In this document: positions 1 to 8,301 of the stretch, piece after piece
Layout of the letters: each line of letters begins with the position of its first letter
Position numbering within the stretch: position 1 is the first letter of the stretch
From: an uncultured Mailhella sp.
Lineage (GTDB): Bacteria > Desulfobacterota > Desulfovibrionia > Desulfovibrionales > Desulfovibrionaceae
Assembly: GCA_905192935.1 (NCBI GenBank)
Contig: CAJJMX010000036.1
Location: 1-11,585, forward strand
Length of the DNA: 11,585 nt
Reading direction: 5' to 3'
Translations under genes and position numbers: made by a program
The notes under the pieces: generated by a model
Told to the model about the DNA's origin: nothing
Databases searched by the model: none
Seen by the model: the letters and a program-made list of their open reading frames with translations, nothing else

Positions 1-176
1 TTCAGCGAACCGCAGAAGCAGTCCAGAGCCGCGCTCACGAGAAAGACGCGCGCCGTGCCGAGCCGCTCGTCCGGGCCGACGCTGTTGTAGTCGGCATGGA
101 TCTCGCCCAGAAGAGGATGACCGGTCCTTACGGTGAAGCCGTCCGGCGTATGTTCGAATTCCACAACGTCGCTCAT
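1..176 (-). CDS. OsmC-like protein, N-terminal 58 codons (cut by window edge)
   Basis: The gene is read leftward from ATG at 176-174 and stays open to base 1. A good ribosome site (GGGGAG, 183-188) lies 6 bases before the ATG. The visible protein starts MSDVVEFEHTPDGF and contains DYNSVGPDE (residues 29-37), then GTARVFLVSAALDCFCGSL (40-58). That last stretch resembles the start of the long central helix of OsmC/Ohr proteins, which carries the first reactive cysteine; here the candidates are Cys53 and Cys55. OsmC-family proteins reduce organic hydroperoxides with a Cys pair, or have unknown roles in divergent branches. The second Cys would lie outside the window, so activity cannot be judged. 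It lies about 100 bases downstream of aat on the same strand with no clear terminator between, so read-through from clpA-aat is possible. The family call rests on a short fragment. Confidence 0.55.
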   Translation of the reverse strand, partial: MSDVVEFEHTPDGFTVRTGHPLLGEIHADYNSVGPDERLGTARVFLVSAALDCFCGSL

Positions 177-188
177 GATGTACTCCCC

Positions 189-205
189 GGCGGGATGTTC
201 CCGCC
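189..205 (-). promoter_or_regulatory. Hairpin directly upstream of the OsmC-like ribosome site
   Basis: GGCGGGA and TCCCGCC form a perfect 7-bp stem with a 3-base loop (196-198). On the leftward transcript the stem ends right beside the GGGGAG ribosome site. It could affect translation of the OsmC-like gene or processing of a clpA-aat read-through transcript. It has no U-tract, so it is not a good intrinsic terminator. The rest of 177-280 shows no gene and no convincing promoter. Confidence 0.35.
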
Positions 206-280
206 CTGTTGTTTGTCCCCGGGATAACCCCGAAATATCTTCCGCCGAAGTCCCTCCGGACTCCGGCCGCCCGCCGCGCC

Positions 281-942
281 TCAGGCGCAGAGCCTGCGCA
301 GACGAAGGATGAATTCCGCCCGGGAGATCTCCACGGCTCCCAGCCGGAGCATGTGCGGCGTGGTCTGCTGACAGTCGATCATCTCCACGCCCCGCTCTCT
401 CAGCCAGGACACAAGATGCACCACGGCCGCCTTGGAGGCGTCCGGTTCGCGGTGGAACATGGACTCCCCGAAAAAGGCCCTTCCTATGAGCACGCCGTAA
501 AGCCCGCCCGCAAGCTTCTCTCCCTGCCACACTTCCACGGAATGGGCATGACCGAGCTCATGCAGGCGCTCGTAGGCCGTCACCATGTCCGGCACTATCC
601 ATGTGCCGTCCTGTCCCGGCCGGGGCACGGCGGCGCAGGCGCGGATCACCGTGCCGAAGCACGCATCCACGCTGAAGCGGAAGCGTCCGCTGTTCAAAAC
701 GCGCCGCAGACTTCCCGGCACATGGAGCTTATCGGAAAAAAGCACGCAGCGCGGGTCCGGCGACCACCAGAGGATGGGAGAGCCTTCCTCATACCAGGGG
801 AAAATGCCCCGGGAATAGGCGTATATCAGCCTTTCCGGCGAAAGATCCCCTCCCGCCATGAGAAGACCGCCCTCCGCGGCATGCCGGAGCGGCGGAAACC
901 ACAGCGGCCCGCCCTCGGGCAGCCACGGCAGCGGCGCGAAAC

Positions 943-946
<4 letters not shown>
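281..946 (-). CDS. aat: Leucyl/phenylalanyl-tRNA--protein transferase
   Basis: The product transfers Leu or Phe from aminoacyl-tRNA to proteins with N-terminal Arg or Lys. This is the cytosolic step that turns secondary destabilising residues into primary N-degrons. The 221-residue product is close to the usual length and carries the family blocks in order: GGDLSPERL then YSRGIFPW (32-51), WWSPDPR (60-66), GTWI (114-117), the active-site region GESMF (160-164), and DCQ followed by LGA (191-204). The start is GTG at 946-944. It overlaps the clpA stop as GTGA, which suggests translational coupling, because the sequence before it (GGACGGAC) is only a weak ribosome site. The previous gene makes ClpA and the next transcription unit upstream makes ClpS, which fits the same degradation route. 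The frame is intact. Confidence 0.96.
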
Positions 947-3213
<2,267 letters not shown>

Positions 3214-3248
3214 CGGCGGATACCTCTTCTTTCTGGAAACATTCCTTG

Positions 3249-3277
3249 ATTGTACCTGCCTGCAACGCAGATTGCAA
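3249..3277 (-). promoter_or_regulatory. Sigma-70-like promoter for clpA
   Basis: Read leftward, there is a -35 box TTGCAA (3277-3272), a 17-base spacer and a -10 box TACAAT (3254-3249). This matches the consensus at 4 of 6 and 5 of 6 positions with ideal spacing. Transcription would start near 3242, giving a 5' leader of about 29 bases that contains the AAGAGG ribosome site of clpA. It lies downstream of the terminator that follows clpS, so clpA-aat can be transcribed on its own. Confidence 0.7.
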
Positions 3278-3281
3278 GCAG
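3256..3281. repeat. Inverted repeat overlapping the clpA promoter (possible operator)
   Basis: The arms 3256-3265 (CTGCCTGCAA) and 3272-3281 (TTGCAAGCAG) are inverted copies with one mismatch in ten, separated by 6 bases. They cover the -35 box and most of the spacer of the clpA promoter. That position is suitable for a repressor, but no known regulator motif is recognised and chance is possible. Confidence 0.3.
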
Positions 3282-3465
3282 CCCGGCCATGACTTTTCCC
3301 TGCGCGGCGTCCGCGGAACGTGCGGAGGATCCGCGCTCTGCCGCCCATGCTCCGCCGATGGGAACTCAAGCTCCGGGCGCTCTTGTCGTACCCCGGCATC
3401 TTTCCCGTCTCCCGGCGCAGGGAAAGGGCTTTTTTCAAGGCCTTCCCGCTTTACGCGCCTTCCTT

Positions 3466-3505
3466 GCAAAAAGGCGGCCGCGCCGAAGCACGACCGCCTT
3501 TTTGC
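3466..3505. terminator. Two-way intrinsic terminator after clpS
   Basis: A perfect 12-bp inverted repeat, GCAAAAAGGCGG (3466-3477) and CCGCCTTTTTGC (3494-3505), has a 16-base loop. It begins at the last base of the clpS stop codon. The A-run and T-run within the stem allow it to work on either strand. It should end the DUF1385-prfA-clpS transcript before clpA. From here to 3284 I see no gene; a weaker inverted repeat (CTTTCCC 3400-3406, GGGAAAG 3420-3426) is followed by six T on the plus strand, but no rightward gene lies upstream of it. Confidence 0.8.
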
Positions 3506-3825
3506 TATTCCTTTTCCATGGTGCAGCGCAGCGGGAACCCGGCCTGCTGGGCCCGGCCCGCCACCTGCGCCACGCGGAACTCCGCTATTTCCTTCGGATA
3601 CACCCCGCACACGCCCATGCCCTTCTGATGCACGGACATCATGATGGCCACAGACTCCTCCTGAGTCTTGTGGAACACCTCTTCCAGAATTTTGACGACG
3701 AAATCCATGGTCGTGTAATCGTCATTGTGGAGAAGGACGCGGTACATGTCCGGTTCCTTCAGCTCGTCTTCCAGAGTGACGCCGGACTCGGTGCCGGCTG
3801 CGCCTTCGGTGTAATCCTGACTCAT
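3505..3825 (-). CDS. clpS: ATP-dependent Clp protease adaptor ClpS
   Basis: ClpS binds proteins with N-terminal Leu, Phe, Tyr or Trp and delivers them to the N-domain of ClpA. The 106-residue product has the normal layout: a flexible N-terminal tail (about 1-26) and then the folded core. The residues that form the N-degron pocket in Escherichia coli ClpS can be read at the same numbers here: Asn34, Asp35, Asp36, Thr38, Met40, Val43, Met62, Val65, His66 and Leu99. The CGVY block (73-76) and the C-terminal CTMEKE are also typical. The ATG at 3825-3823 lies 4 bases after the prfA stop, and its ribosome site (AAGGGAGA) lies within the end of prfA, so the two are likely co-transcribed and coupled. 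A strong terminator starts right at its stop, so clpA follows as a separate unit. Confidence 0.96.
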   Translation of the reverse strand: MSQDYTEGAAGTESGVTLEDELKEPDMYRVLLHNDDYTTMDFVVKILEEVFHKTQEESVAIMMSVHQKGMGVCGVYPKEIAEFRVAQVAGRAQQAGFPLRCTMEKE

Positions 3826-3829
3826 GTGC

Positions 3830-4909
3830 TTATTCTCCCTTGGCGTCCACTTCCGCCTTCAGGGCGTCGGCCTGGGCCTGAGCGGCAAGAGCCTCGATCA
3901 TGTCCTCGATTTCGCCTTCCATGAAGCGGTCGAGGGAGTACATGGTGAGGTTGATGCGGTGATCGGTCACGCGGCCCTGGGGGAAGTTGTAGGTGCGGAT
4001 GCGTTCAGAGCGGTCGCCGGAACCCACCTGGGAACGGCGTTCCGCGGCTTCGGTGGCGTGCTGCTTTTCCTGTTCCGCCTGAAGGATGCGCGAGGCGAGC
4101 ACCTTCATGGCGCGGGCCTTGTTCTTGTGCTGGGAACGTTCATCTTCGCAGGTGACCACGATGCCCGTGGGAATATGCGTGATGCGCACGGCCGATTCGG
4201 TCTTGTTGACGTGCTGACCGCCCGCGCCGGAGGCGCGGTACACGTCGATGCGCAGATCTTCGGGACGGAGGTTCACGTCCACTTCCTCGGCCTCGGGCAT
4301 GACGGCCACGGTGGCGGCGGAAGTGTGGATGCGGCCCTGCGATTCCGTGGCGGGCACGCGCTGCACGCGGTGCGTGCCGGACTCATAGCGCAGACGGCTG
4401 TACACGCGCTTGCCGGAAACGAGGGCGATGACTTCCTTGTAGCCGCCCGAATCCGTGGGCATCTCGGAGATGATCTCCACCTTCCAGTGCTGGAGCTCGG
4501 CGTAGCGGCAGTACATGTGGAAAAGATCGGCCGCGAACAGGGCGGCTTCCTCGCCGCCGGTGCCGGCGCGCACTTCGAGCACGGTGTTCTTCTCGTCCAG
4601 GGGATCGGGCGGAAGCAGCATGAGACGCAGCTTGTGCTCGCGCTCGGGCAGTTCCTTCTCGATGCGACGAATCTCTTCCTGCGCCATTTCGCGGATGTCG
4701 TGATCCTCGTCGCTCAAAAGTTCCTTGTTTTCGTCAAGCTGCTTCTGGAGTTCGCGGTATTCACGGTAGGCAAGCACCACGGGTTCCACGTCGGCGCGGG
4801 CCTTGGCGATCTTGCGATACTGTTCGGGATCGGACAGAACCGCGGGATCCGCCATGTTCTGTTCGAGCTCCTCGTAGCGTTTTTCCAGACTTTCCAGTTT
4901 AGCAAACAT
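3830..4909 (-). CDS. prfA: Peptide chain release factor 1 (RF1)
   Basis: RF1 reads UAA and UAG in the ribosomal A site and triggers release of the peptide. The 359-residue protein carries the codon-reading PAT tripeptide (186-188), which separates RF1 from RF2 (SPF), and the catalytic GGQ (230-232) in the sequence SGAGGQHVNKTESAVR. The N-terminal helical domain, about 1-100, is rich in Glu and Lys. I chose ATG at 4909-4907 because the TGGAG ribosome site lies 5 bases before it and the resulting start, MFAKLESLEKRYEEL, is typical. An in-frame GTG at 4915 overlaps that site and is unlikely. The gene starts 2 bases after the DUF1385 stop and ends 4 bases before clpS. The methyltransferase gene prmC, often next to prfA, is not in this window. 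Confidence 0.97.
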   Translation of the reverse strand: MFAKLESLEKRYEELEQNMADPAVLSDPEQYRKIAKARADVEPVVLAYREYRELQKQLDENKELLSDEDHDIREMAQEEIRRIEKELPEREHKLRLMLLPPDPLDEKNTVLEVRAGTGGEEAALFAADLFHMYCRYAELQHWKVEIISEMPTDSGGYKEVIALVSGKRVYSRLRYESGTHRVQRVPATESQGRIHTSAATVAVMPEAEEVDVNLRPEDLRIDVYRASGAGGQHVNKTESAVRITHIPTGIVVTCEDERSQHKNKARAMKVLASRILQAEQEKQHATEAAERRSQVGSGDRSERIRTYNFPQGRVTDHRINLTMYSLDRFMEGEIEDMIEALAAQAQADALKAEVDAKGE

Positions 4910-4911
4910 AG

Positions 4912-5922
4912 TCACTCCATCACGATAGGGTCGGGGGATTCAAAGCGGCCGGCATAGGGACTGTCGGGGCCCAGCGCCGCGCGCAGCGACGCGACGGCGA
5001 CTTCGAGCTGTCCGTCGTCGGGCTCCCTTGTGGTGAGAAGCTGGAGAAGAAGCCCGGGCGCGCGCAGAATCGTGCCCCAGACGCCCTTCTTCAGCGTGGC
5101 CGCATAGCGGATGATTTCGTAGGCCAGCGCACTGACCGGCGCAATCAGCAGTATCTTGAAACATACGATGCCCGCGTGGCGCACGACGGCCGAGGAAGGA
5201 TCCCACACCATGAGAAGCAGAGGGACCAGCACGGCATGAAGCACGATGGCCACGGAGAGCACGAACAAAAGAAAGGTGGTGCCGCAGCGCGGATGCAGAC
5301 GACTGCACGCGCGGGCCGTTTCCACGGTGACCATGCCGCCTTTCTCGAAGGCGCGTATGGTCTTGTGTTCCGCGCCGTGATACTGGAACACGCGGCGGAT
5401 GTCGGGCATGAAGGAAATGGCGGCGATGTAGCCTATGAACATGAGGAACTTGAAAAGTCCGTCCCATAGATGGAAGGAAATGCCGTTCATGCCGCCGGAA
5501 AGCCCGAGCCGCTCCATGCCGAGAGCGAGAGCGTGCGGCGCGGCCACGAAGAGCACTACGGCGGCGGCAAGCGCCATGAGAAGCGTGAGCACCACCTGAC
5601 GACGGGACATGGGCGAAGAGTCGTCGTCCCCCATGGAAAGATCCGCCGAGCGGTTGAGCGCCCTCACGCCGTTGGAAAGCGTTTCCACGAGAATGGGAAA
5701 TCCGCGCAGAAAGCGCACGGAACGGATGCCCTGCGGCCCCATGGTGCGCCAGTGACGGCTTTCCACGGAAATGTCGCCCGAAGGACGACGCACGGCCAGC
5801 GCACAGGAGTCGCCGTTGCGCATGAGCACGCCTTCCATGACTGCCTGACCGCCCACGAGAGGCAGCGCGCAGCTCTCGGCGGCAAGCGTCGCAAGGCGCA
5901 GAAGAGAACGAACAGCTTTCAT
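4912..5922 (-). CDS. DUF1385 family (YqhQ-like) membrane protein of unknown function
   Basis: This 336-residue protein belongs to the DUF1385 family, whose function is not established. The family signature GGQAVMEGVLMR is at 24-35, YHGAEHKTI at 181-189 and HPRCGT at 210-215. Four hydrophobic stretches look membrane-spanning: about 110-135, 153-172, 214-239 and 250-272. The conserved His182, His186, His210 and Cys213 lie in or beside the loop between the second and third segments and could bind a metal; that is inference. AGGA lies 7 bases before the ATG at 5922. Its stop is 2 bases from the prfA start. A cluster of rpmE, DUF1385 and prfA is seen in many bacteria and suggests a role near translation or its quality control, but no reaction can be assigned. 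The C-terminal part (about 280-336) looks soluble. Confidence 0.9.
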   Translation of the reverse strand: MKAVRSLLRLATLAAESCALPLVGGQAVMEGVLMRNGDSCALAVRRPSGDISVESRHWRTMGPQGIRSVRFLRGFPILVETLSNGVRALNRSADLSMGDDDSSPMSRRQVVLTLLMALAAAVVLFVAAPHALALGMERLGLSGGMNGISFHLWDGLFKFLMFIGYIAAISFMPDIRRVFQYHGAEHKTIRAFEKGGMVTVETARACSRLHPRCGTTFLLFVLSVAIVLHAVLVPLLLMVWDPSSAVVRHAGIVCFKILLIAPVSALAYEIIRYAATLKKGVWGTILRAPGLLLQLLTTREPDDGQLEVAVASLRAALGPDSPYAGRFESPDPIVME

Positions 5923-6244
5923 GCCCTATCCTGAAATGTTGCCTGAAAAGAAGACGCGGCAGACGGCGCGGTGCCTTCCGCCGGAGCGCGGGACCTGCTG
6001 CCGGGGAACAGAACCTTCCGCCGGAGCCTCCTGCCGCCCAGGCGCGGAGCCTTCCGGCCGACGTTGCCGCCCCTCGCAAAAGCCCGGAGCGCCGCGCCTG
6101 CGGCGTGCGCCCTTTAGGACGGCGATACCGGAAGCGCCGGACATCCGCAGGGCTCCGCCTGTCCGCCGACGCCCTTTCTGCGCGGGAGCATCCCGCACGA
6201 GGGAAGGACCTGCCGGACCGACGGGGAGGCGGGACTCCAAACTC
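5923..6244. other. Gene-free GC-rich spacer between rpmE and the DUF1385 operon
   Basis: About 320 bases with no supported gene. A leftward open frame crosses it, but its product is a low-complexity run of Arg, Gly, Ala and Pro, as expected from GC-rich spacer DNA. A 14-base word, CCTTCCGCCGGAGC, occurs twice exactly 40 bases apart (5974-5987 and 6014-6027), with a shorter echo at 6050-6056. Two perfect 6-bp hairpins are present: CGCCGC/GCGGCG (6090-6105) and GCGGGA/TCCCGC (6182-6196). The promoter for DUF1385-prfA-clpS should lie here, since the rpmE terminator is upstream, but I found no convincing -10/-35 pair. Confidence 0.5.
5974..6027. repeat. Exact 14-base direct repeat, 40-base period
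   Basis: CCTTCCGCCGGAGC occurs at 5974-5987 and again at 6014-6027. Related words are present in two other gene-free stretches: CTTCCGCCGAAG at 239-250 and CTTCCGCCGGAAG at 11393-11405. Each is close to a palindrome. They may be copies of a short intergenic repeat or the outcome of GC-rich composition. Confidence 0.4.
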
Positions 6245-6275
6245 AAAAACCTCCCCAGGAAAGCCTGGGGAGGTT
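6245..6275 (-). terminator. Intrinsic terminator of rpmE
   Basis: A perfect 12-bp stem (AACCTCCCCAGG at 6248-6259, CCTGGGGAGGTT at 6264-6275) with a 4-base loop is followed, on the leftward transcript, by a run of five T (6249-6245). It lies about 40 bases after the rpmE stop codon. It is a textbook terminator and makes rpmE a separate transcript from DUF1385-prfA. Confidence 0.9.
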
Positions 6276-6313
6276 CCGCTCGTTCCCGGCTCTAGATGAC
6301 GCCGGAACCAGCG

Positions 6314-6523
6314 TTACTTCGCGAATTTGGCGTACTTCTTGCGGAAGCGGTCAATACGGCCGGCGGTGTCGACGAAGCGCTGCTTGCCGGTGAAGAAGGG
6401 ATGGCAGGCGGAGCAGATTTCCACATGCACGGTTTCGCCCTTGGTGGAGAGAACTTCCACGACATTGCCGCAGGCGCAGACAAGCTTGGCCTTGTAAACT
6501 TTGGGATGGATGCCTTCTTTCAT
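6314..6523 (-). CDS. rpmE: 50S ribosomal protein L31, zinc-binding form
   Basis: L31 bridges the two ribosomal subunits. The 69-residue product begins MKEGIHPKVY and ends with the basic tail RKKYAKFAK. Cys16 and Cys18 (VCACG) with Cys37 and Cys40 (ICSACHPFFTG) form the zinc site of the C+ type of L31; organisms with this form may also carry a zinc-free paralogue elsewhere. A strong ribosome site (GAGGAG) lies 6 bases before the ATG. The gene stands alone between a structured upstream region and its own terminator. It diverges from sirC. Confidence 0.97.
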   Translation of the reverse strand: MKEGIHPKVYKAKLVCACGNVVEVLSTKGETVHVEICSACHPFFTGKQRFVDTAGRIDRFRKKYAKFAK

Positions 6524-6540
6524 GGTACACTCCTCAGATG

Positions 6541-6640
6541 ATTTGCGGACCCACGGGTACGCCCATACCCACCTTGGTAGGCGGACAGTCGCCTAGTCGC
6601 CCGATTTACCGCAGCGTTGAAGATTCAAGTCGGAGAACCC
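6541..6640 (-). ncRNA. Candidate structured leader upstream of rpmE
   Basis: The 100 bases before the rpmE ribosome site can fold on the leftward transcript into several short hairpins: GGGTA/TACCC (6555-6559 with 6566-6570), TAGGCG/CGCCTA (6578-6583 with 6590-6595) and TTGAA/TTCAA (6617-6628). Other pairings around ACCCGTGGGT (near 6548-6559) compete with the first, so it could switch between folds. Autoregulatory L31 leaders are described in several other bacterial groups, and this is the right place for one. I cannot match it to a known leader family from sequence alone. The transcription start is not identified, so part of this stretch could be promoter rather than RNA. Confidence 0.35.
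6617..6628. repeat. Palindrome TTGAA-GA-TTCAA in the rpmE/sirC divergent region
   Basis: The 12-base sequence TTGAAGATTCAA is a perfect inverted repeat with a 2-base centre. It lies midway between two divergent genes, 94 bases from rpmE and 113 bases from sirC, where it could serve as a shared operator. It matches no regulator site known to me and may simply be a stem of the rpmE leader. Confidence 0.25.
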
Positions 6641-6740
6641 TACTGCTTTTTTCCGGTTTCGTCCAGTGTTTTCCCCGCCCTTTTCCCGCAGGGCCGTCAT
6701 GTCTCTGGACGAGCGGCCCGGTAAAGGCTATACCTTGCCC

Positions 6741-7442
6741 ATGCGTTATTATCCCCTTTTCCTCAGTCTTGCCGATGTCCGCTGTCTCGTGGTGGGCGCA
6801 GGCTCCGTCGGCCGGCGCAAGATCGCCGATCTGCTGGCGTGCGCTCCCGCCTCCGTGCTCGTCGTGGATCCGAATCTCGATGAGAAGACGCTCGAAGAGG
6901 CCGGACTTTCCGCCGCCTGTCTCAGGGCGGAGAAGCGTGCCTTCCGGCCCGAAGATCTGGAAGGCGTCAGACTGGCCTTTGCGGCCACGCCTTCCGCGGC
7001 CGTGAACTCGGCCGTGGCCGGACTGTGCCGCGCCTCGGGCATTCCGTGCAACGTGGCGGGCCCGCTGGAAAAGGGAGCGTCGGGCAGCTTTCTCGTGCCC
7101 GCCCATGTGGAGAGCGGTCCCATCACGCTCGCGCTCTCCACGAGCGGATGCAGTCCCGCGCTCGCAAGAGCCCTCAAGGAAGACCTCAAAGCCTGGCTTC
7201 AGGAAGGCTACGCCGCCCTTGCCCTGCTTCTCAGAGCGCTCAGGCCCCGTCTTCTCGCTCTCGGCCTCGGCAGCGACGCCGACGCCGCCATATTCCGCGC
7301 CCTGTGCGCCCGCCCCATGCGCGACGAGCTCATGGACGCCCTTTCCCGCAAGGACGCCGACGCCGTCCTTGCCCTGCTCGGTTCCGTACTTCCGGAATCC
7401 CTTTCCCTTTCCGCCGAGGAGATTATCCATGACCTGGACTGA
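6741..7442 (+). CDS. sirC: Precorrin-2 dehydrogenase / siroheme synthase N-terminal-type protein
   Basis: This type of enzyme oxidises precorrin-2 to sirohydrochlorin with NAD+, the step before iron insertion for siroheme. The protein has about 233 residues and matches only the N-terminal part of CysG (no methyltransferase domain). The Rossmann motif VVGAGSVGRRK (17-27), LSTSG (132-136) and SPALARALKEDL (138-149) are clear. Where CysG and Met8p have N-V-V-D-D with a catalytic Asp, this protein reads CNVAGPLEKG (103-112), with no Asp. The start is uncertain. ATG at 6741 gives the usual N-terminus (MRYYPLFLSL) but the AAAGG at 6723-6727 is 13 bases away; an in-frame TTG at 6735 is 7 bases from that site; ATG at 6699 is also in frame. 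The 3' end overlaps the next gene by 14 bases. In Desulfovibrio vulgaris the corresponding protein is known as a dehydrogenase without chelatase activity, iron being inserted by CbiK-type enzymes. Confidence 0.88.
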   Translation: MRYYPLFLSLADVRCLVVGAGSVGRRKIADLLACAPASVLVVDPNLDEKTLEEAGLSAACLRAEKRAFRPEDLEGVRLAFAATPSAAVNSAVAGLCRASGIPCNVAGPLEKGASGSFLVPAHVESGPITLALSTSGCSPALARALKEDLKAWLQEGYAALALLLRALRPRLLALGLGSDADAAIFRALCARPMRDELMDALSRKDADAVLALLGSVLPESLSLSAEEIIHDLD

Positions 7443-8241
7443 AATTCCCTCCTATCTGTGCCTCGCTCTCTACGCGCTCGCCACCGTCGCCTCCCTCGCG
7501 GGCGTGCTCGGGCGCTCCGCCAGGGTGAAGAAAATCGCCTGTCTGCTCTGCACGGGCGGCTTTGCCGCGCATACGCTGTGGCTTCTCATCAGCATCGCGG
7601 ACGGCGCCTTCAGCGCCGTGTCCCGCGGCTTCTATCTTCTGCCGCTCTCGTGGTGTCTGGCTCTGGCCGGGCTTCTGGTGGCCCGCCGTCAGAAGATGGA
7701 CATAGCCCTGCACTTCGTGGCTCCCTGGGGATTCTTCCTCGGCGCCTGCGCGCTCGGCTTTTCCGGCACCCCCGGCACCCTGCCTCTGGCCGGACCGCTG
7801 TTCATCCTGCACCTTGCCGCCATCTTCGTGGGCGTCGGCGTCATGGCCGTGGCCGCAGGCGCGGGCGCGCTCTTCCTGTGGCAGGAGAGCGCCATCAAGC
7901 ACAAGACCCCCCTCGAAGGCTTCCGCAAGGACCTGCCCGCCCTCGGCGCTCTCGACAAGGTCAACGCCATGGCCACGCTCATCGGCTTTCCCTGCTACAG
8001 CCTCGGCATCCTGTGCGGATTCCTCTGGGCCCGCATCAGCTGGGGAAGCTTCATGAACGGCGACTTCAAGGAATGGATCTCCCTCGGCATCCTCGCCGTG
8101 TACGCCCTGCTCTTCCATCAGCGTCAGGCCCTCGGCTGGCGCGGACGCAAGCCCGCCATACTCGCGCTCATCATCTTCGCCGCCTCGCTGTTCTCCATGT
8201 TCGTGGTGAACACCGTTCTTTCCACGCAGCACGGCTTCTAG
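7429..8241 (+). CDS. CcsA/HemX-like membrane protein
   Basis: This 270-residue integral membrane protein of the cytochrome c assembly (CcmC/CcsA/HemX) family has about eight hydrophobic segments spread over the whole length. Family histidines are present: His48 (AAHTLWLL), His128 (LFILHLAA), His230 and His268. The C-terminal block GWRGRKPAILAL and NTVLSTQHGF are typical. The segment that in true CcsA/CcmC proteins is the heme-binding WWD motif (W-G-S-Y-W-S-W-D-P-K-E) reads WGSFMNGDFKEW (205-216), so its middle tryptophans are lost. This resembles HemX, which in Bacillus lowers the amount of HemA, and the gene lies directly before hemA. A role in heme supply control is inferred; a variant heme transporter is the alternative. 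GAGGAGA lies 6 bases before the ATG, inside the end of sirC, which indicates coupling. Confidence 0.85.
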   Translation: MTWTEIPSYLCLALYALATVASLAGVLGRSARVKKIACLLCTGGFAAHTLWLLISIADGAFSAVSRGFYLLPLSWCLALAGLLVARRQKMDIALHFVAPWGFFLGACALGFSGTPGTLPLAGPLFILHLAAIFVGVGVMAVAAGAGALFLWQESAIKHKTPLEGFRKDLPALGALDKVNAMATLIGFPCYSLGILCGFLWARISWGSFMNGDFKEWISLGILAVYALLFHQRQALGWRGRKPAILALIIFAASLFSMFVVNTVLSTQHGF

Positions 8242-8301
8242 CCGCGCGCCGCTCCCACGACGGATCAACGCGCCGACACCTTTTTTTCTTTCAGGATCAC
8301 C

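Noticed and set aside
3214..3438. 75-residue N-terminal extension of ClpA
   Set aside because: The frame is open, but it covers the promoter and leader, its residues do not resemble a Clp N-domain, and a ribosome site supports the start at 3213.
4910..4915. GTG start for prfA, overlapping the DUF1385 stop
   Set aside because: The TGGAG ribosome site overlaps the GTG, while the ATG at 4909 has proper spacing and gives the usual RF1 N-terminus.
5926..6246. 106-codon leftward frame in the spacer after rpmE
   Set aside because: The composition is GC-driven Arg/Gly/Ala/Pro, it has no family resemblance, and it starts at the rpmE terminator.
6541..6640. tRNA-like gene upstream of rpmE
   Set aside because: Several short stems are present, but no cloverleaf with an acceptor stem and a T-loop could be built.
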